DNA of 64,000 nt from Kalmusia sp. IMI 367209 (GCA_027946365.1 JAPEUQ010000020.1:186001-250000); one strand, 5' to 3'. Shown: positions 51,873 to 63,099, counted from the stretch's first letter. Notes: a model not told the origin generated them from the sequence alone. Translations and numbers: made by a program.

Positions 51873-54177
51873 TCACTCATGAAACCAGTACTCGGTTGGG
51901 GGCGCGGACTCCGGGTCTTGACCGACGTATCCCAACGTGACGAGAAGCGGGCCGGGGACGCGGTCAGCACGCATCTCCTCTAGGACCTCGCCGATGATGT
52001 TCCTGATGTTGAAGCCGCTGGGGTCGTTGTTGTTGCGGCCATCACCATTGCTGTTGTGGCTGTTGCCGTTGCCGTTGATGGGGTTGGCGATGCCGTTGCG
52101 GACCTCAAGAATCTGACCATCAAGGATCTGATCATAAAGAACCTGATCTAGGACGTCGCTGATGCTGTCGCGGCCGTTGCCGTCGCGGCCATCACCATTG
52201 CTGTTGTGGCTGTTGCCGTCGCGGTTAAAGACGAACGGACGGCTGTTGCCCTCGCGGCCAAAGACGAACGGGCGGCTGTCGCCCTCGCGGCCATCGTCGA
52301 GGAGGTCGGTGTGGCCGTTGCCGTCGCGGCCATCGCCGTCGCCGTTGAGGGGATACTTGAAGTCCTCCTGGGAAGAGCCCTGGCCGCCGACCTGTTCGTG
52401 CAAAGGATACTTGAAGTCACCCTGGGAAGAGCCTTGGCCGCCGACCTGTTCGTGCAGGGGATACTTGAAGTCCTCCTGGAAAGAGCCCTGGCCGCCTACC
52501 TGTTCGTGCAAGGGATACTTGAAGTCCTCCTGGGAAGAGCCCTGGCCGCCGACCTGTTCGTGCAAAGGATACTTGAAGTCACCCTGGGAAGAGCCTTGGC
52601 CGCCGACCTGTTCGTGCAGGGGATACTTGAAGTCCTCCTGGAAAGAGCCCTGGCCGCCGACCTGTTCGTGCAGGGGATACTTGAAGTCACCCTGGGAAGA
52701 GCCCTGGCCGCCGACCTGTTCGTGCAGGGGATACTTGAAGTCACCCTGGGAAGAGCCCTGGCCGCCGACCTGTTCGTGCAGGGGATACTTGAAGTCACCC
52801 TGGGAAGAGCCCTGGCCGCCGACCTGTTCGTGCAAGGGATACTTGAAGTCACCCTGGGAAGAGCCCTGGCCGCCGACGACCTGTTCGTGCAAGGCATACT
52901 TGAAGTCATCCAGGGAAGAGCCCTGGCCGCCGCCGCCGTAGACTGCATCGACTTGGTGGGGGACGGGTCGGTTCATGGTTGCCCTTCGGGCCAAGATGGG
53001 GGCCATGGCTTCGTTGATGACGCGTTTGACTCGGGCATCCTCGGCAGCTAGGGATTCGGGGGTTGTGTTCTGATCAAACTGTGGTAGAATCGTGCCTGAT
53101 TGTGCGAGCAAGTCCGATTCGGCGTCGAAGAGTCTCCTCCTGACGCCGCCCTCGAACAAACCAGGTATGTTCAAGAGATCGGTCAAGTTCTCCATCGGTC
53201 CCTTGTGCTCGACGTGCGTCTCAAGTGTTGCAATGACTGGACAACGGTACGCGATCATTAGCTCCGGCTTGTCTTCGACACGGGTGAACCACGTCCGAAT
53301 GTCTTTACTGCAGTACAAGAGGCTGGCCGGCCCGAGGTGATTTATATTGGAGATGCATTCGACGTGACGCAAATCGGGGTGCTCATACTCGATCTCGCGA
53401 AAGTGCCCGGCGACAACAACGTTCTTCCCCATGCTTAGGAGACGTTGGACCCGCATTTTCAGAACGACGATGAAATCAACACGGTAATCTGCGCCAGCTT
53501 TGGCATCGCCGCGAGAGTCATCATCTGGATGCGGGGCAAGAACGTTAAAAAGCACGAAGCCGGGGAATTCGACAATCACGCAGCGACCTTCACAATCGAT
53601 TTCACGGGGGTCCCTATGGAGCATGGAAAGCGCGCTATCTGTTAAGTAGCCGCCGATGGCCTCGTCCGGGGGTAGAAGTCGATAGGATTGCTGCTTGTCA
53701 GGTGCGCATTGAAGGCCCAGTACGCCCTCTTCGACACGCATCGGTGTATTAAAACGATGGCGCATGTAGACGGCGACGCCTGAGTAGCCTGGGGCTGATG
53801 TTAGCAGAGCAGAGGGCAAGCGTGGAGCAAGGGCGTCTCTCACCGGTTCTGTCCAACGGGAGGTCGAAGTAACTATCCCAGCCGGTGATTTCTGCCATAT
53901 CCTCGGTCACTTCGTGACGCCGAACCTTGACGCCTTGTATGGCGACAATGTCTGCCCCAACGTCGTCGAGAAATTCGCCGAGATGTCGGTTATGGTGCGT
54001 TTTTCTAGGACAGAGTCAGCATGCAGACGGGCAGACACAGGCTTTGGCAGTGGGGCAGACTGACTGGCATTCAATCATATCCTGGAGGCCATCTACGTGC
54101 CAAACGAGCAACTTGACATTGTCCAGATTCCGCTCGTGAATGACGGGCGCGCCAGGGACGCGTCGCTGGGTGGCCAT
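51873..54177 (-). CDS. APN2-like (AP-endonuclease family) protein with degenerate active site and 18-aa repeats, 3 exons, 729 aa
   Basis: Exons 54177-54065, 54004-53844 and 53788-51873 (introns 60 and 55 bp, donors GTCAGT and GTGAGA, branch GCTGAC/CTAAC) close in frame. Residues 20-230 follow the exonuclease-phosphatase fold of Apn2: LLVWHVDGLQ, LGEFLDDVGADIVAIQGVKV, TGWDSYFDLP, GYSGVAVYMRH, VEEGVLGL, IGGYLTDSAL, DCEGRCVIVEFPGFVLFNVL, RLLSMGKNVVVAGHFREIE. Residues needed for metal and DNA cleavage in active members are changed: the first motif Asn is His27, the LQE.K Glu is Gly62, and GDLN is GHFR (219-222). The C-terminal SDH motif and GRF zinc finger are absent, replaced by twelve 18-residue repeats and an Asn/Asp/Gly-rich tail. 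I infer a pseudoenzyme or diverging gene derived from the APN2 that borders many MAT loci. An active APN2 copy elsewhere is likely. Confidence 0.85.
52351..52938 (-). repeat. 54-bp coding tandem repeat, about 11-12 units
   Basis: The unit encodes GGQGSSQGDFKYPLHEQV with variants SFQED and SSQED. The order of variants repeats (SFQED, SSQGD, SSQED twice in a row), showing a three-unit higher-order duplication of 162 bp. All units are in frame. Confidence 0.93.
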
Positions 54178-56680
54178 GGTGTGGCGGGTGGAGAGTCACA
54201 AAACAATGCAGTCAGTCACAAAGAGGAGCGTGGAGAGTTTGGATGAGGGCTTTGGTGAGGATTTTCGACGCCTTTTATGCATGGCATCTGGAGGGAATGG
54301 GCCTCGTCGCAACGGAGGCACTTGAGCTCATCGCAGCGTTTGCTTCTTGTCGACGCAGTGCTCGGGAGCACCAAAGTTGTTTGGCCACCGAAGTATTCCG
54401 ATCCATGCCTGAAGTTGTGGCACGCAAGCCCAACAAGGGATCCGTTACAGCAGTACGCAGAGCGAGCTCGATGCGGTTGCAAAAAAAGCCACCACGATTG
54501 CACAAAGGTGTGAATGACCGCTCTGTCGAAGAAGCAACCCAGCGTCGAAGGTCGCCTGGCCCAAGCCCCCGTCCGTGCTGCGACCCACGGTGGAGAAGCG
54601 CGCCTCCAATTTTGGCTCCCGCGTGGGCCTGTCTGCCCGTCACTAGGCGTGCGGTAGCGCCCAGCCTCGTCGACCTTGGCCCTACCTCCCTGTCTGCAGC
54701 GGATTCCGCTTATCGTCTGGGACGCTTGGCGCACTTTGGGGGTCAGCGCTAGATCGCCGATCTCGAGGATCCGCGGCAGGCTCGCTCGCTGGCTGCCTTT
54801 GGGGTCGCCCCACGCTCCGGCTCGGTCGACGTGCACCAGCGCTGCCATCGACCAAAGGCACATGGCGACGGTTTTGCCTGCTCGCTGGCCAAGAGCGCGT
54901 ACTGCCCCTGAAATTTCAGATGGGCCTGTGCTGGGGCTCTGGCAAGGGGCGAAGCGCCTGAAGGCAGGCCGTGTGCTTTCTTCTTTGCTTCGGTCTGTGC
55001 GTCTGAAGGCAGGCCGTGCGCTTTCTCCGTGTTTCAGTCTGTGCGTCGACGGGGCGGCAGCTCACGCTGCAGGGAGGGGCAGCACGGACTGGCAGCTGGC
55101 AGCACGGACTCAGGCAGCACGGACTCTGGCAGCACGGACTCTGGCAGCGGGCGCCAGGGAGCAAGCGATCGCGGGCGCTAGTCAAGCCATGGCCCCATCT
55201 CGCCAGGGTCATTCGTTCGATGCGCCCGCTCCTGGTCGTATGCTTTTTCTCAGACTGTCCATCGGCGGCAAGGACGGCTTGGAATTTCCATCGAGGAATG
55301 TGACTCGTCGCGTCGACAGCCCTTGGGTTCGATCTGCGCGGCTGAGGTGCGGCCGAAAAAACTTGCTCAGGACACTTGGCCTGTTGCACCAACAGCCCCT
55401 TGTGTCGGAAAATACTTCTGCGCTACCGGTACGGCGGAAGAATTGGATCAGAAGACGCCGGAAGAATTCGATCACAAGACACCCGCTTGCGGACCCACCA
55501 TTTCGAGACCCCAGATTTTGTCCGATCAGCAGCTACTCCCCACGCTATGGCATGATGTCCCCGCATCGGAGGCGCTTTGCTGTGCTCGCGGTGTTTGCTC
55601 GCGCTAAAAAGCGACTTTGTGGGTCCCAATTTTAGGTCGTCACGCTGCGGCAGGGCCCCCTGTTCCCCGCCCGTGTGTGGCGCGCTGTGCCGTCTTGGTA
55701 GTGTGCTTCCTGGACCTCTGCGATGAGCAGTCACTCGTCGCGGTGTGGCCTGATTTCCCCGACGAAGGCGCGGGAGCTGCAGTCGGTGCCTTGAGTGCGT
55801 TGACCCGTTCGACTCGCCATCTGTTGCTGAACACGAAAGAATCCGTCGGCCCAATACACGGACGAAGGCGTCCAGAGCCAGCGACGCCAGCCCTCAGCTC
55901 TCGATACGTCGCTGAAGGCTCCGGGGTTTGGCCTTGCCGTCTTTCCTCACGGATACGAAAGGCGTTTCGATTCCGCGGGCACCATGCTCGGCCGGAGATG
56001 TTCGTACGCACCGAGAGGCGTTAAGAGTGGTACCGACCAGGCTAGACCGCGACGAGGTGACCGCGACGAGGTGACATCGAGGAGAGCCTGCAATCCAACC
56101 CAAAGAATCGCTCCGAGCTGCATACTTTGTCGCAGACAATTATTGGCATCCCTTTTCTGGTGGTGCACAACAGCCGGCGATCCTCAACAGATCCTCAACA
56201 GCAGCGGAAGGAGAGTCGTCAGGTGTATAGGATGACCGAGATGCTGGGAACGATGAGGCCATTACGGAGATTCCTCTCCAGCCTGGCGCGGGGTGAGAGC
56301 TCACCGCCCTTCCTTGGCCAGTCACATTCCAGTCTCAGTGCCCGGTCTCTGCGGCTTCGCGCAGATTAGGTAGGTCAGTATCGCTTTCGAACCGGTTTTG
56401 AGAGTGGAGCCAATGTTGCGCGGCAGCGCGCTATCGAGTGGCTCCGTCATTTGATTCTTTTTTCACAAGGAGTCCGAGTGCTGGTCGTCCTTGAGCGGAA
56501 GCATGACGCTGGGTCGTGGTGACGCGACATGGCGTCTGGAACGACATGATTATCGGCGACGCGACGAACTTGGAAAATCTCGCAGACTCATTTTCCGTCT
56601 GGATCGTCGATCACGAAGTCGTGCTGTCTGTAGTCCATGATTGGGCCGTCCTTCGTATAGCTGACGTCAAGAAGAAGCCA
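54178..56680. other. No supported gene; GC-rich with overlapping frames
   Basis: Long frames occur on both strands (54216-54863 minus, 54676-55635 plus and others) but none shows a domain, a splice pattern or a consistent start. A minus stretch near 54370-54290 has a cysteine cluster (KRCDELKCLRCDEAHS) that could be a relic zinc-binding motif. Confidence 0.4.
55080..55150. repeat. 18-bp tandem repeat GCACGGACTCTGGCAGCA
   Basis: Four units, the last two identical, in the gene-poor stretch downstream of the APN2-like gene's start. Confidence 0.85.
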
Positions 56681-57866
56681 TTATGCGTTCATGCATACGC
56701 CAATCTCGATCGCCGCGAGCGAGAATGTGATGACCAATTGCGGGTACAATCTGCTCAGCGCGGCCGCGAAGTTGGAGGGGCGGGTGGATTGTTCGTGGCC
56801 ACCACCTCGAAGAGCTCCTGGAAGGCCCGTGGCAGGGAAGCTCCATCTGCGATCACGAAGCCACGTTGCTGCAGTCGACGAAGCCATCACGATCGCAAAG
56901 TCGTCTGCGCTTTTGTGCACATCCTTTGAGCGAAGGCATCGAGGAGTTCGCCGTGTAGAAGTACGAACGGTACAAGGTAGCTTGCATCTCGATCGACTTC
57001 AACTACGTACTCTGCTAGGACCGATGATGTTGTCGGTACACTCCTTTCGACGTTCAGCATTTGGGCCGAGCGCAAGAGCAACATTCGTTGAGTAGCTGCG
57101 AACGTGACCCCCAAGACGCGATGCTGTACACCACGGTCTTCTCGACCTTCAGCGTTTGAGCGAAGTGGAGAGCAACATTTGTGGCTTTTGGAACACTTGT
57201 GAACATGATCCTCAAAAGGCGGGGCTGAGAGAGCGGGGTTGAGAGGCGGTGCTGAGAGGCGGTGCTGGGAGGCGGTGCTGGGAGGCGGTGCTGAGAGACG
57301 AGGCTGAGAGGCGATGCTGAAAGGCGAGGCTGAGAGACGAGGCTGAGAGACGAGGCTGAGAGGCGGTGCTGAAAGGCGAGGCTGAACAGTGGTGCTGAGA
57401 GGTGAGGCTGAACAGCGGTGCTGAGAGGCGAGGCTGAGAGACGAGGCTGAGAGACGAGGCTGAGAGGCGGTGCTGAAAGGCGAGGCTGAGAGACGAGGCT
57501 GAGAGGCGGTGCTGAAAGGCGAGGCTGAGAGACGAGGCTGAGAGGCGGTGCTGAAAGGCGAGGCTGAACAGCGGTGCTGAGAGGCGAGGCTGAACAGCGG
57601 TGCTGAGAGGCGAGGCTGAGCTCGAAGCACGCCTCAATGCAGTATCAAGGAGTGGCTGCGTGATCTTCTTTCCGGCAAGGGTTTGCCACAAGATCGTCAG
57701 TCAACAGCACAAAGAAAGCGAAGCCAGGCGAGACCATACTGGTGGGTGCTTTGTCTCCGTGAAGAGTATCGAGGAGACTGTAAGCAGCAATTTGTAGAAA
57801 GAGCTCTTCGACGTGACCGACAGTTTTGCTGTCTGCAAGTACTGCAAGCAAAGCAACTGTCAGCAC
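56681..57866 (-). pseudogene. Broken minus-strand coding region of unknown function
   Basis: Protein-like peptides on the minus strand lie in different frames: VEELFLQIAAYSLLDTLHGD and MVSPGFAFFVLLTDD (57830-57690); then a minisatellite; then SSVLAEYVVEVDRDASYLVP and FVLLHGELLDAFAQRMC (57010-56910); then LYPQLVITFSLAAIEIGVCM (56750-56690). The frame shifts and the intervening repeat suggest a gene torn apart by repeat expansion. I do not recognise a family. Confidence 0.3.
57222..57618. repeat. 15-bp minisatellite GAGGCGGTGCTGAGA and variants
   Basis: About 26 units of GAGGC(G/A)(G/A)(T/G)GCTGA(G/A)(A/C)(A/G), with higher-order 45-60 bp patterns (CTGAAAGGCGAGGCTGAGAG recurring). On the minus strand it reads SASPFSTASQPRL repeats. 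Confidence 0.9.
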
Positions 57867-57878
57867 GATTCCACTCGG

Positions 57879-58956
57879 TCAGGTGGTAGAATGGTTCATT
57901 CTCCTTTGCTGTAATCTCAAATGAAAAACTTGATCTCTGCGTACCTTTCTCCTACGATTCACGTCCCTGTCCATCACGGACCTGCGCTGAATTGTTCCAT
58001 AGATTGGACACATGTCCATGCGCGACAGTTCTTTGAGCGATGATTCCCTTCCAGAGGAAGTCGTTGTAGAACCGGATGTTGCCGCCATGCCTGTGTACCA
58101 ATCAATGAGGTTGCCGTCTTCATCGCCGCGAGATTCTGCACTGCACCTGATCATAGGCAGGTACGAGATCACATACCTTATCGGGGACCTGTCCGTCGAA
58201 ACCAACGCCCACATGCTCAGCGACCTGACGGTGCATGGGGTTATAAGCCAGGTGTAGATGATCCTTGTTGGACCGGATGTTGGACTGCGGGTGGGTCATA
58301 GTATCGAACAGGACGGAGAACGAAAAGGTCAGCATGGCCTAGGAACACACAGAGGAAACCACAGGATCATACCTGCAAATGAACGCGCCGTTGGCCGTGG
58401 GTAGAGACGTCGTGACGACTCAGAAGTTGAGGACGGTTTCGATATTTGGCTTCAGCATGCCTGCGTGCAAGTAGTTGAGGCTGAGCAGAATATCCAAGAT
58501 GCCGAAGATGTCGGTGATGGGGCTGAGCATAGAGGTGACCGACAAGAGGAGCGATGCCTCCACCCGACGACCCGATCTTTCTGCCTTTCTTCGTGTTGTA
58601 ACATGGACTCTGCCAGATCGACCTTCCTTTATGAGCTTCATCGTGGTGCCGACTGGGGGTGGGTACGACGAGTCGTTCGCCGACGAGTGCTACTGCGCGC
58701 ACACTTTGGGTATCTGCCGCGAGATTGAGTGGCCGACCGGACGCAACGTGGTGGTGATGGAGGTTTCTGGGAACTAGGAAGCCGTTAGCAAAAATGGCAA
58801 GATAGTCATCATGTTGTGTCCGGGCTTCGTGAACTTACGCAACGGCTTCAGCTTCGATCTGAGATGCTTGGACAATGTGGTTGGGCCCAACATTCCTCGA
58901 CAGGAGACTGAGAACGTCGGAAACAGAACTTTCTCGAGTTCGGACGACGGCGCCAT
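57879..58956 (-). CDS. Candidate multi-exon gene of unknown function, model incomplete
   Basis: Coding-like pieces in order on the minus strand: MAPSSELEKVLFPTFSVSCR, then RGMLGPTTLSKHLRSKLKPL (58956 down to a GTAAGT donor near 58837); MKLIKEGRSGRVHVTTRRKA plus LSPITDIFGILDILLSLNYL (58641-58420); DTMTHPQSNIRSNKDHLHLA and VAEHVGVGFDGQVPDK (58320-58180, followed by donor GTATGT); and DEDGNLIDWYTGMAATSGST (58120-58060). GCTAAC branch and TTCCTAG acceptor sit near 58789-58774. The first intron is convincing, but I could not close all frames; a TAG interrupts the second exon's upstream extension. It may be a gene with frameshifts. I recognise no domain. Confidence 0.35.
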
Positions 58957-59200
58957 GGTGGCCGACTTGATGTTACACCGCCGCGTCGGAGCTGACCACT
59001 AAGTGGCCGTCGCTGGCGCTAGCAAAGATGCCCGACAAAGTTTGACCTTCACCCAAAGATGGACAGCGACACGATGGCGACTAAATCGTAGATTGGTGTT
59101 GATATGCTAAGATAATCGAATACAACGCTTGAGGCTCAAATTCAACGCAACGCTGCACGAAAAAGACTTGAAGGACAACTCACCGTATGCTGCTGCGAAA

Positions 59201-59665
59201 TTATCGCTGTTGACGCCCCACTTGGAGAGGCGGCAGACCGAAAGATACCTTTCCAGCATTAAAGTCGAAGCTGAGGTCATCGCGTCGGAGGGCGTGGAGT
59301 TGGAGGAGCTCTAGGTTCTCCAAGAACTCGAAGCTTGTCCTTAGCTCTACCCACTCCTTCTCCTTACCCAAGGTGAGCTCCTCCTCCTTCACTAGTTTAG
59401 CTAAGAGCATTAGCGAAGTCGTAGTTAGGCATGAGTTACTTAACCTCAGGCTCCTTAGCCGGGTACTTGAAGATGGTTTCCTTTCTTCAGCACGAAGTGC
59501 TTCCGAATGTCGGAGCTGGTGGCGTTAACCGTATTAAGAGGAAACCTCTAAACGGCCTTAGTGAAGAAGCTGGCGGCCTTATTAAGGAGCTCGGCGTTAA
59601 ACTTGCTAGTATACTTGTCTTACGTTGTTACCGGCAAGTATCCAGTGGTGTTGAGGGAGGTGAAG
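59201..59665 (-). pseudogene. Decayed coding fragment, unknown family
   Basis: The minus strand reads KFNAELLNKAASFFTKAV (about 59605-59552), then KHFVLKKGNHLQVPG in the next part, then a 69-residue frame with AKLVKEEELTLGKEKEWVEL and RTSFEFLENLELLQL (59410-59201). In-frame stops separate the pieces. They read like one protein damaged by point mutations, but I cannot name it. Confidence 0.35.
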
Positions 59666-59889
59666 CGTGACTTCTCTGGTGGAGCCGATATCTTCGCGGT
59701 TGATTGATAAAGGTGAGGTTGTGTTTGCGTGTTGGTAGCGGACGGTGCGAGGGTGTAGCGCGCGAGCTTGATTGGAAGGGCTGATGGGGAAATCGAAGAT
59801 GGCATTGCGTAGGATTGTGATCGCACAGGTCTGCGAGCGTCGTGCTTGCTAAGAAAGAAGCCTAAAGTATCGTCAGTTTCGGAGGGTGG

Positions 59890-60985
59890 AAAGTTGCGCA
59901 GTAAAATTGGATCTGGAACATGTGCAACATCGCTGGCTTCAATGAGTACGTCTCTCGCAGTAAAATTGGATCTATAAAAGGTGCAGCATCGCTGGCTAGA
60001 ATGAGTACGTCGCCAATGCCTCTTGCAGTAAAATTGGATCTGGGACATGTGCAATTGCATCTGTAAAAGGTCGTCAGCCTTGGTAGGGACGTTGTCACTC
60101 GTCGAGGGCCGATGGCGAAGGCCAACTCGAAGAGCTTTATGGGCCCAAACTGGCTTGACTGAAACGGTCGAAGCGGTTTATGGCATCACGGAAGGTACCG
60201 GCGGTCCGGACCTGGTCCCTTGGATATACCGTGATCTTCCGCAAGCGATATGAAGCTACGAAAGCGCTCCCAAGGACATTGTGCCCGTACTAGAATTGGA
60301 TCTGTAAAAGGTCATCAACCTTGGTAGGGACGTTGTCACTTGTACAGTGTTCGAGGTTCGCAGTAAATTGGATCTGGGACATGCGCAACATCGCTGGCTT
60401 CAATAAGTACGTCGCAATGTCTCTCGCAGGAGAATTGGATCTGTAAAAGATCGTCAACCTTGGTAGGGACGTTGTGACTCGTCGAGGGCCGATGGCGAAG
60501 GCCAACTCGAAGAGCTTTATGGGCCCAAACTGGCTTGACTGAAACGGTCGAAGCGGTTTATGGCATCACGGAAGGTACCGGCGGTCGGACCTGGTCCTTG
60601 GATATACCGTGATCTTCCGCAAGCGATATGAAGCTACGAAAGCGCTCCCAAGGACATTGTGCCCGTACTAGAATTGGATCTGTAAAAGGTCATCAACCTT
60701 GGTAGGGACGTTGTCACTTGTACAGTGTTCGAGGTTCGCAGTAAAATTGGATCTGGGACATGCGCAACATCGCTGGCTTCAATAAGTACGTCGCAATGTC
60801 TCTCGCAGGAGAATTGGATCTGTAAAAGATCGTCAACCTTGGTAGGGACGTTGTGACTCGTCGAGGGCCGATGACGAAGGCCAACTCGAAGAGCATTTTG
60901 TAAAAGGTCGTCAACCTTGGTAGGGACGTTGTCACTCGTACAGTGTTCGAGGGCCGATGGCGAAGGCCAACTCGAAGAGGTATGT
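59890..60985. repeat. 380-bp tandem duplication, two full copies and flanking partial copies
   Basis: GCCAACTCGAAGAGC is found at 60121, 60501 and 60881, exactly 380 bp apart, with the whole intervening unit near-identical. Each unit contains a smaller repeat built on GTAAAATTGGATCTGGGACA, TGCGCAACATCGCTGGCTTC and AAGTACGTCGC, also seen twice before the first full unit (59890-60060). No gene is seen. Confidence 0.9.
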
Positions 60986-61106
60986 TTCGTGACAGTGATG
61001 AGCAGCAATTGGTATATGAGATGGTTCGCCGATACCGCCGTGTCTTGGGAAGCGGAGTGTTGAGGCTGCGCACCGAATGATGTGTATGGTGTCTTGGGAA
61101 GCGAAG

Positions 61107-61362
61107 TGTTGAGGCTGCGCATCGAATCCATGATTAGGGTTGAGAGTATGGGAGTAGGTATGGCGACCTCTCGCGTTCTTCTCACCAAACGACGCCTGAT
61201 GATCGTGACGTTCAAGCTTGGGTATGGCGACCATGTTGAGGCTGCGCATCGAATTCATGATTAGGGTTGAGAGTATGGGAATAGGTATGGCGACCTCTCG
61301 CGTTCTTCTCACCAAACGATGCTTGATGATCGTGACGTTCAAGCTTGGGTATGGCGACCATG
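61107..61362. repeat. 127-bp direct tandem duplication
   Basis: Units start GTTGAGGCTGCGCATCGAAT at 61107 and 61234, with a third partial at 61361. Only a few substitutions separate them. Confidence 0.9.
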
Positions 61363-61574
61363 TTGAGGCTGCGTATTGAATGGTGTGTATGGTTATGGCA
61401 TCTCGGAAAGTACCGGCGGTGCGGACCTGGTCCCAGGTCAGGGTCGTCAAGCTGGCTGGAAGTCTCTGCGTCAGCTATTGCACGGATGAGAGGACCAACA
61501 GGTGGAGGTGGAGTCAACTCACTGCAAAGGGTGGTAATGGGGGTGTTGAATGGCTTCGCAGATGATTTCGCAGT

Positions 61575-61930
61575 GGAGCTGGGACGGGGATGTCAGCAAC
61601 TGCAAGACAGGCGTAGCGGGAGGGGGAGGGGGAACCACGGGCGTACCTCTTCACGGCTCTTTGCGTCGAGGAGAATCAGCCCAGCTCAATTACTTCTGCG
61701 CTGTCTTTGGTGACAGCGTAGCGTGACCGTTTTCCCGGGCAGTAATGGGTGTGTTGACTGGCTTCACAAGGACGCTTTCGCGGTGGAGCTAGGACGGGGA
61801 ATGTCAGCAACTGCAAGACAGGGGTAGCGGGGAGGGGAGGGAGAGCCACGGGCGTACCTTTCAGAGCTCCTTGCCTTGAGCGTCATCCAGCCCAGCTCAA
61901 TCACTTCTGCGCTGTCTTTCGTGACATAAA
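61575..61930. repeat. Direct repeat of about 190 bp, 212 bp period, two copies
   Basis: GTCAGCAACTGCAAGACAGG at 61591 and 61803, each preceded by GTGGAGCT(G/A)GGACGGG and followed by CCACGGGCGTACCT and ACTTCTGCGCTGTCTTT. The copies are more diverged than the neighbouring duplications. Confidence 0.85.
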
Positions 61931-62716
61931 CTCCGTGCTCGTCGCAGAGAGAGGCGACGTGTCCCCCAACCTAGCGATCTAGATTGGGGGACTGTAGAAC
62001 GTAGAATGTCGTTGCGAGCCGTAAGGCTAGAGAGACAGAGCGGTAGAGACAGTGTCTCGAACTGTAGCCACTTGCTGTTAGCCTTGCAGCCGTCACGGTC
62101 TCAACGCTGTTGGTCACTCACCTCAATTTGCACCTGCTCTAGGCAAAGGCCTGGTGCCAGTCCCAGTGCCGGCCACAGGCACGACACAGTGCTAGAGTAT
62201 CTTCATCGAGGATATTTCAAGGAGTGAGTGTTTTCAGAGGAGAGGGTTTCGACGGCTGGGCCTAGAAGGAGCCAGGGCAGTCAGTGTTATGAGTGTGGGA
62301 AGAGGTTGAGGACGGCATACCATCTTATAGGAGTGAGGGAGAGGACGAGAAGGGCCACCGCTGTTGCAGAGGTGAGGGAAAGGTTGCAGAGGTGAGATGG
62401 AAGGTCGAAGAAGGCTGGAGACAAGTAAATTAGCCTTGGGACGAGAGGGAAGGAGGGTCGGGTCGGCTGACAAAAGATGAGAAAGCGGAAGGGGGCGAGA
62501 GGGGAAAAGAGGGGTAAGGAAAGAAGGAGAAGGAGCGGCTCACCGAAGATGACGACGCGGAAGAGGAGGTAGAGTGAGGGAGGCAGACGGGAAGGAGGTG
62601 AAGGGAAGGGTGGCTTACAGAGGAGGGTCATGGTGAAGGCTGCTCGCAGCCCCTTTCCGCTCACCTATCGTCAGTACAGAGTGTGCCTGCGGGTCATTTT
62701 GCCATGGAGATAGTGT
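61931..62716. other. No supported gene; purine-rich plus strand
   Basis: GAGAGGG/GAAGG-rich between 62280 and 62620. Short frames on both strands lack motifs. Confidence 0.4.
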
Positions 62717-62921
62717 GGTGGTAGTGTGGTGGTGGGGTGACCTACGACCCAGTGATGGACTTTGGTCGCACGGACCAACAAATTTTGTCAACACCACAAG
62801 GGCCACGGCATTCCCAGAGGAAAAATATGGGAAAGAGCATCATTATCATATCATCTACTGGCCCCAGCCAGTGCGAACGCAGTGCCTCCTTGGCTCCGTC
62901 ATCATCCTTGCTTTCCGAGCC

Positions 62922-63044
62922 TCTCCTCCGTATGAGAGTCCACCTACCGAAGCCACCGCGTCTCCTCCGTCTGAGAGTCCACCTACCGAAGCCACCGCGT
63001 CTCCTCCGTCTGAGAGTACACCCTACCGAAGCCACCGCGTCTCC
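62922..63044 (+). repeat. 39-bp coding-length tandem repeat, three units
   Basis: TCTCCTCCGTCTGAGAGTCC plus ACCTACCGAAGCCACCGCG, starts at 62922, 62961 and 63000. In one frame it encodes SPPSESPPTEATA. The third unit has a small indel that shifts the frame. Confidence 0.9.
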
Positions 63045-63099
63045 TCGGCCAGCATCTCAGGCACCCCAAACGTCTCACCAGGCTCGCACAGCAGCTCGC

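Noticed and set aside
51873..54177. Active APN2 DNA lyase
   Set aside because: Key Asn, Glu and Asp positions are replaced and the SDH motif and GRF finger are missing.
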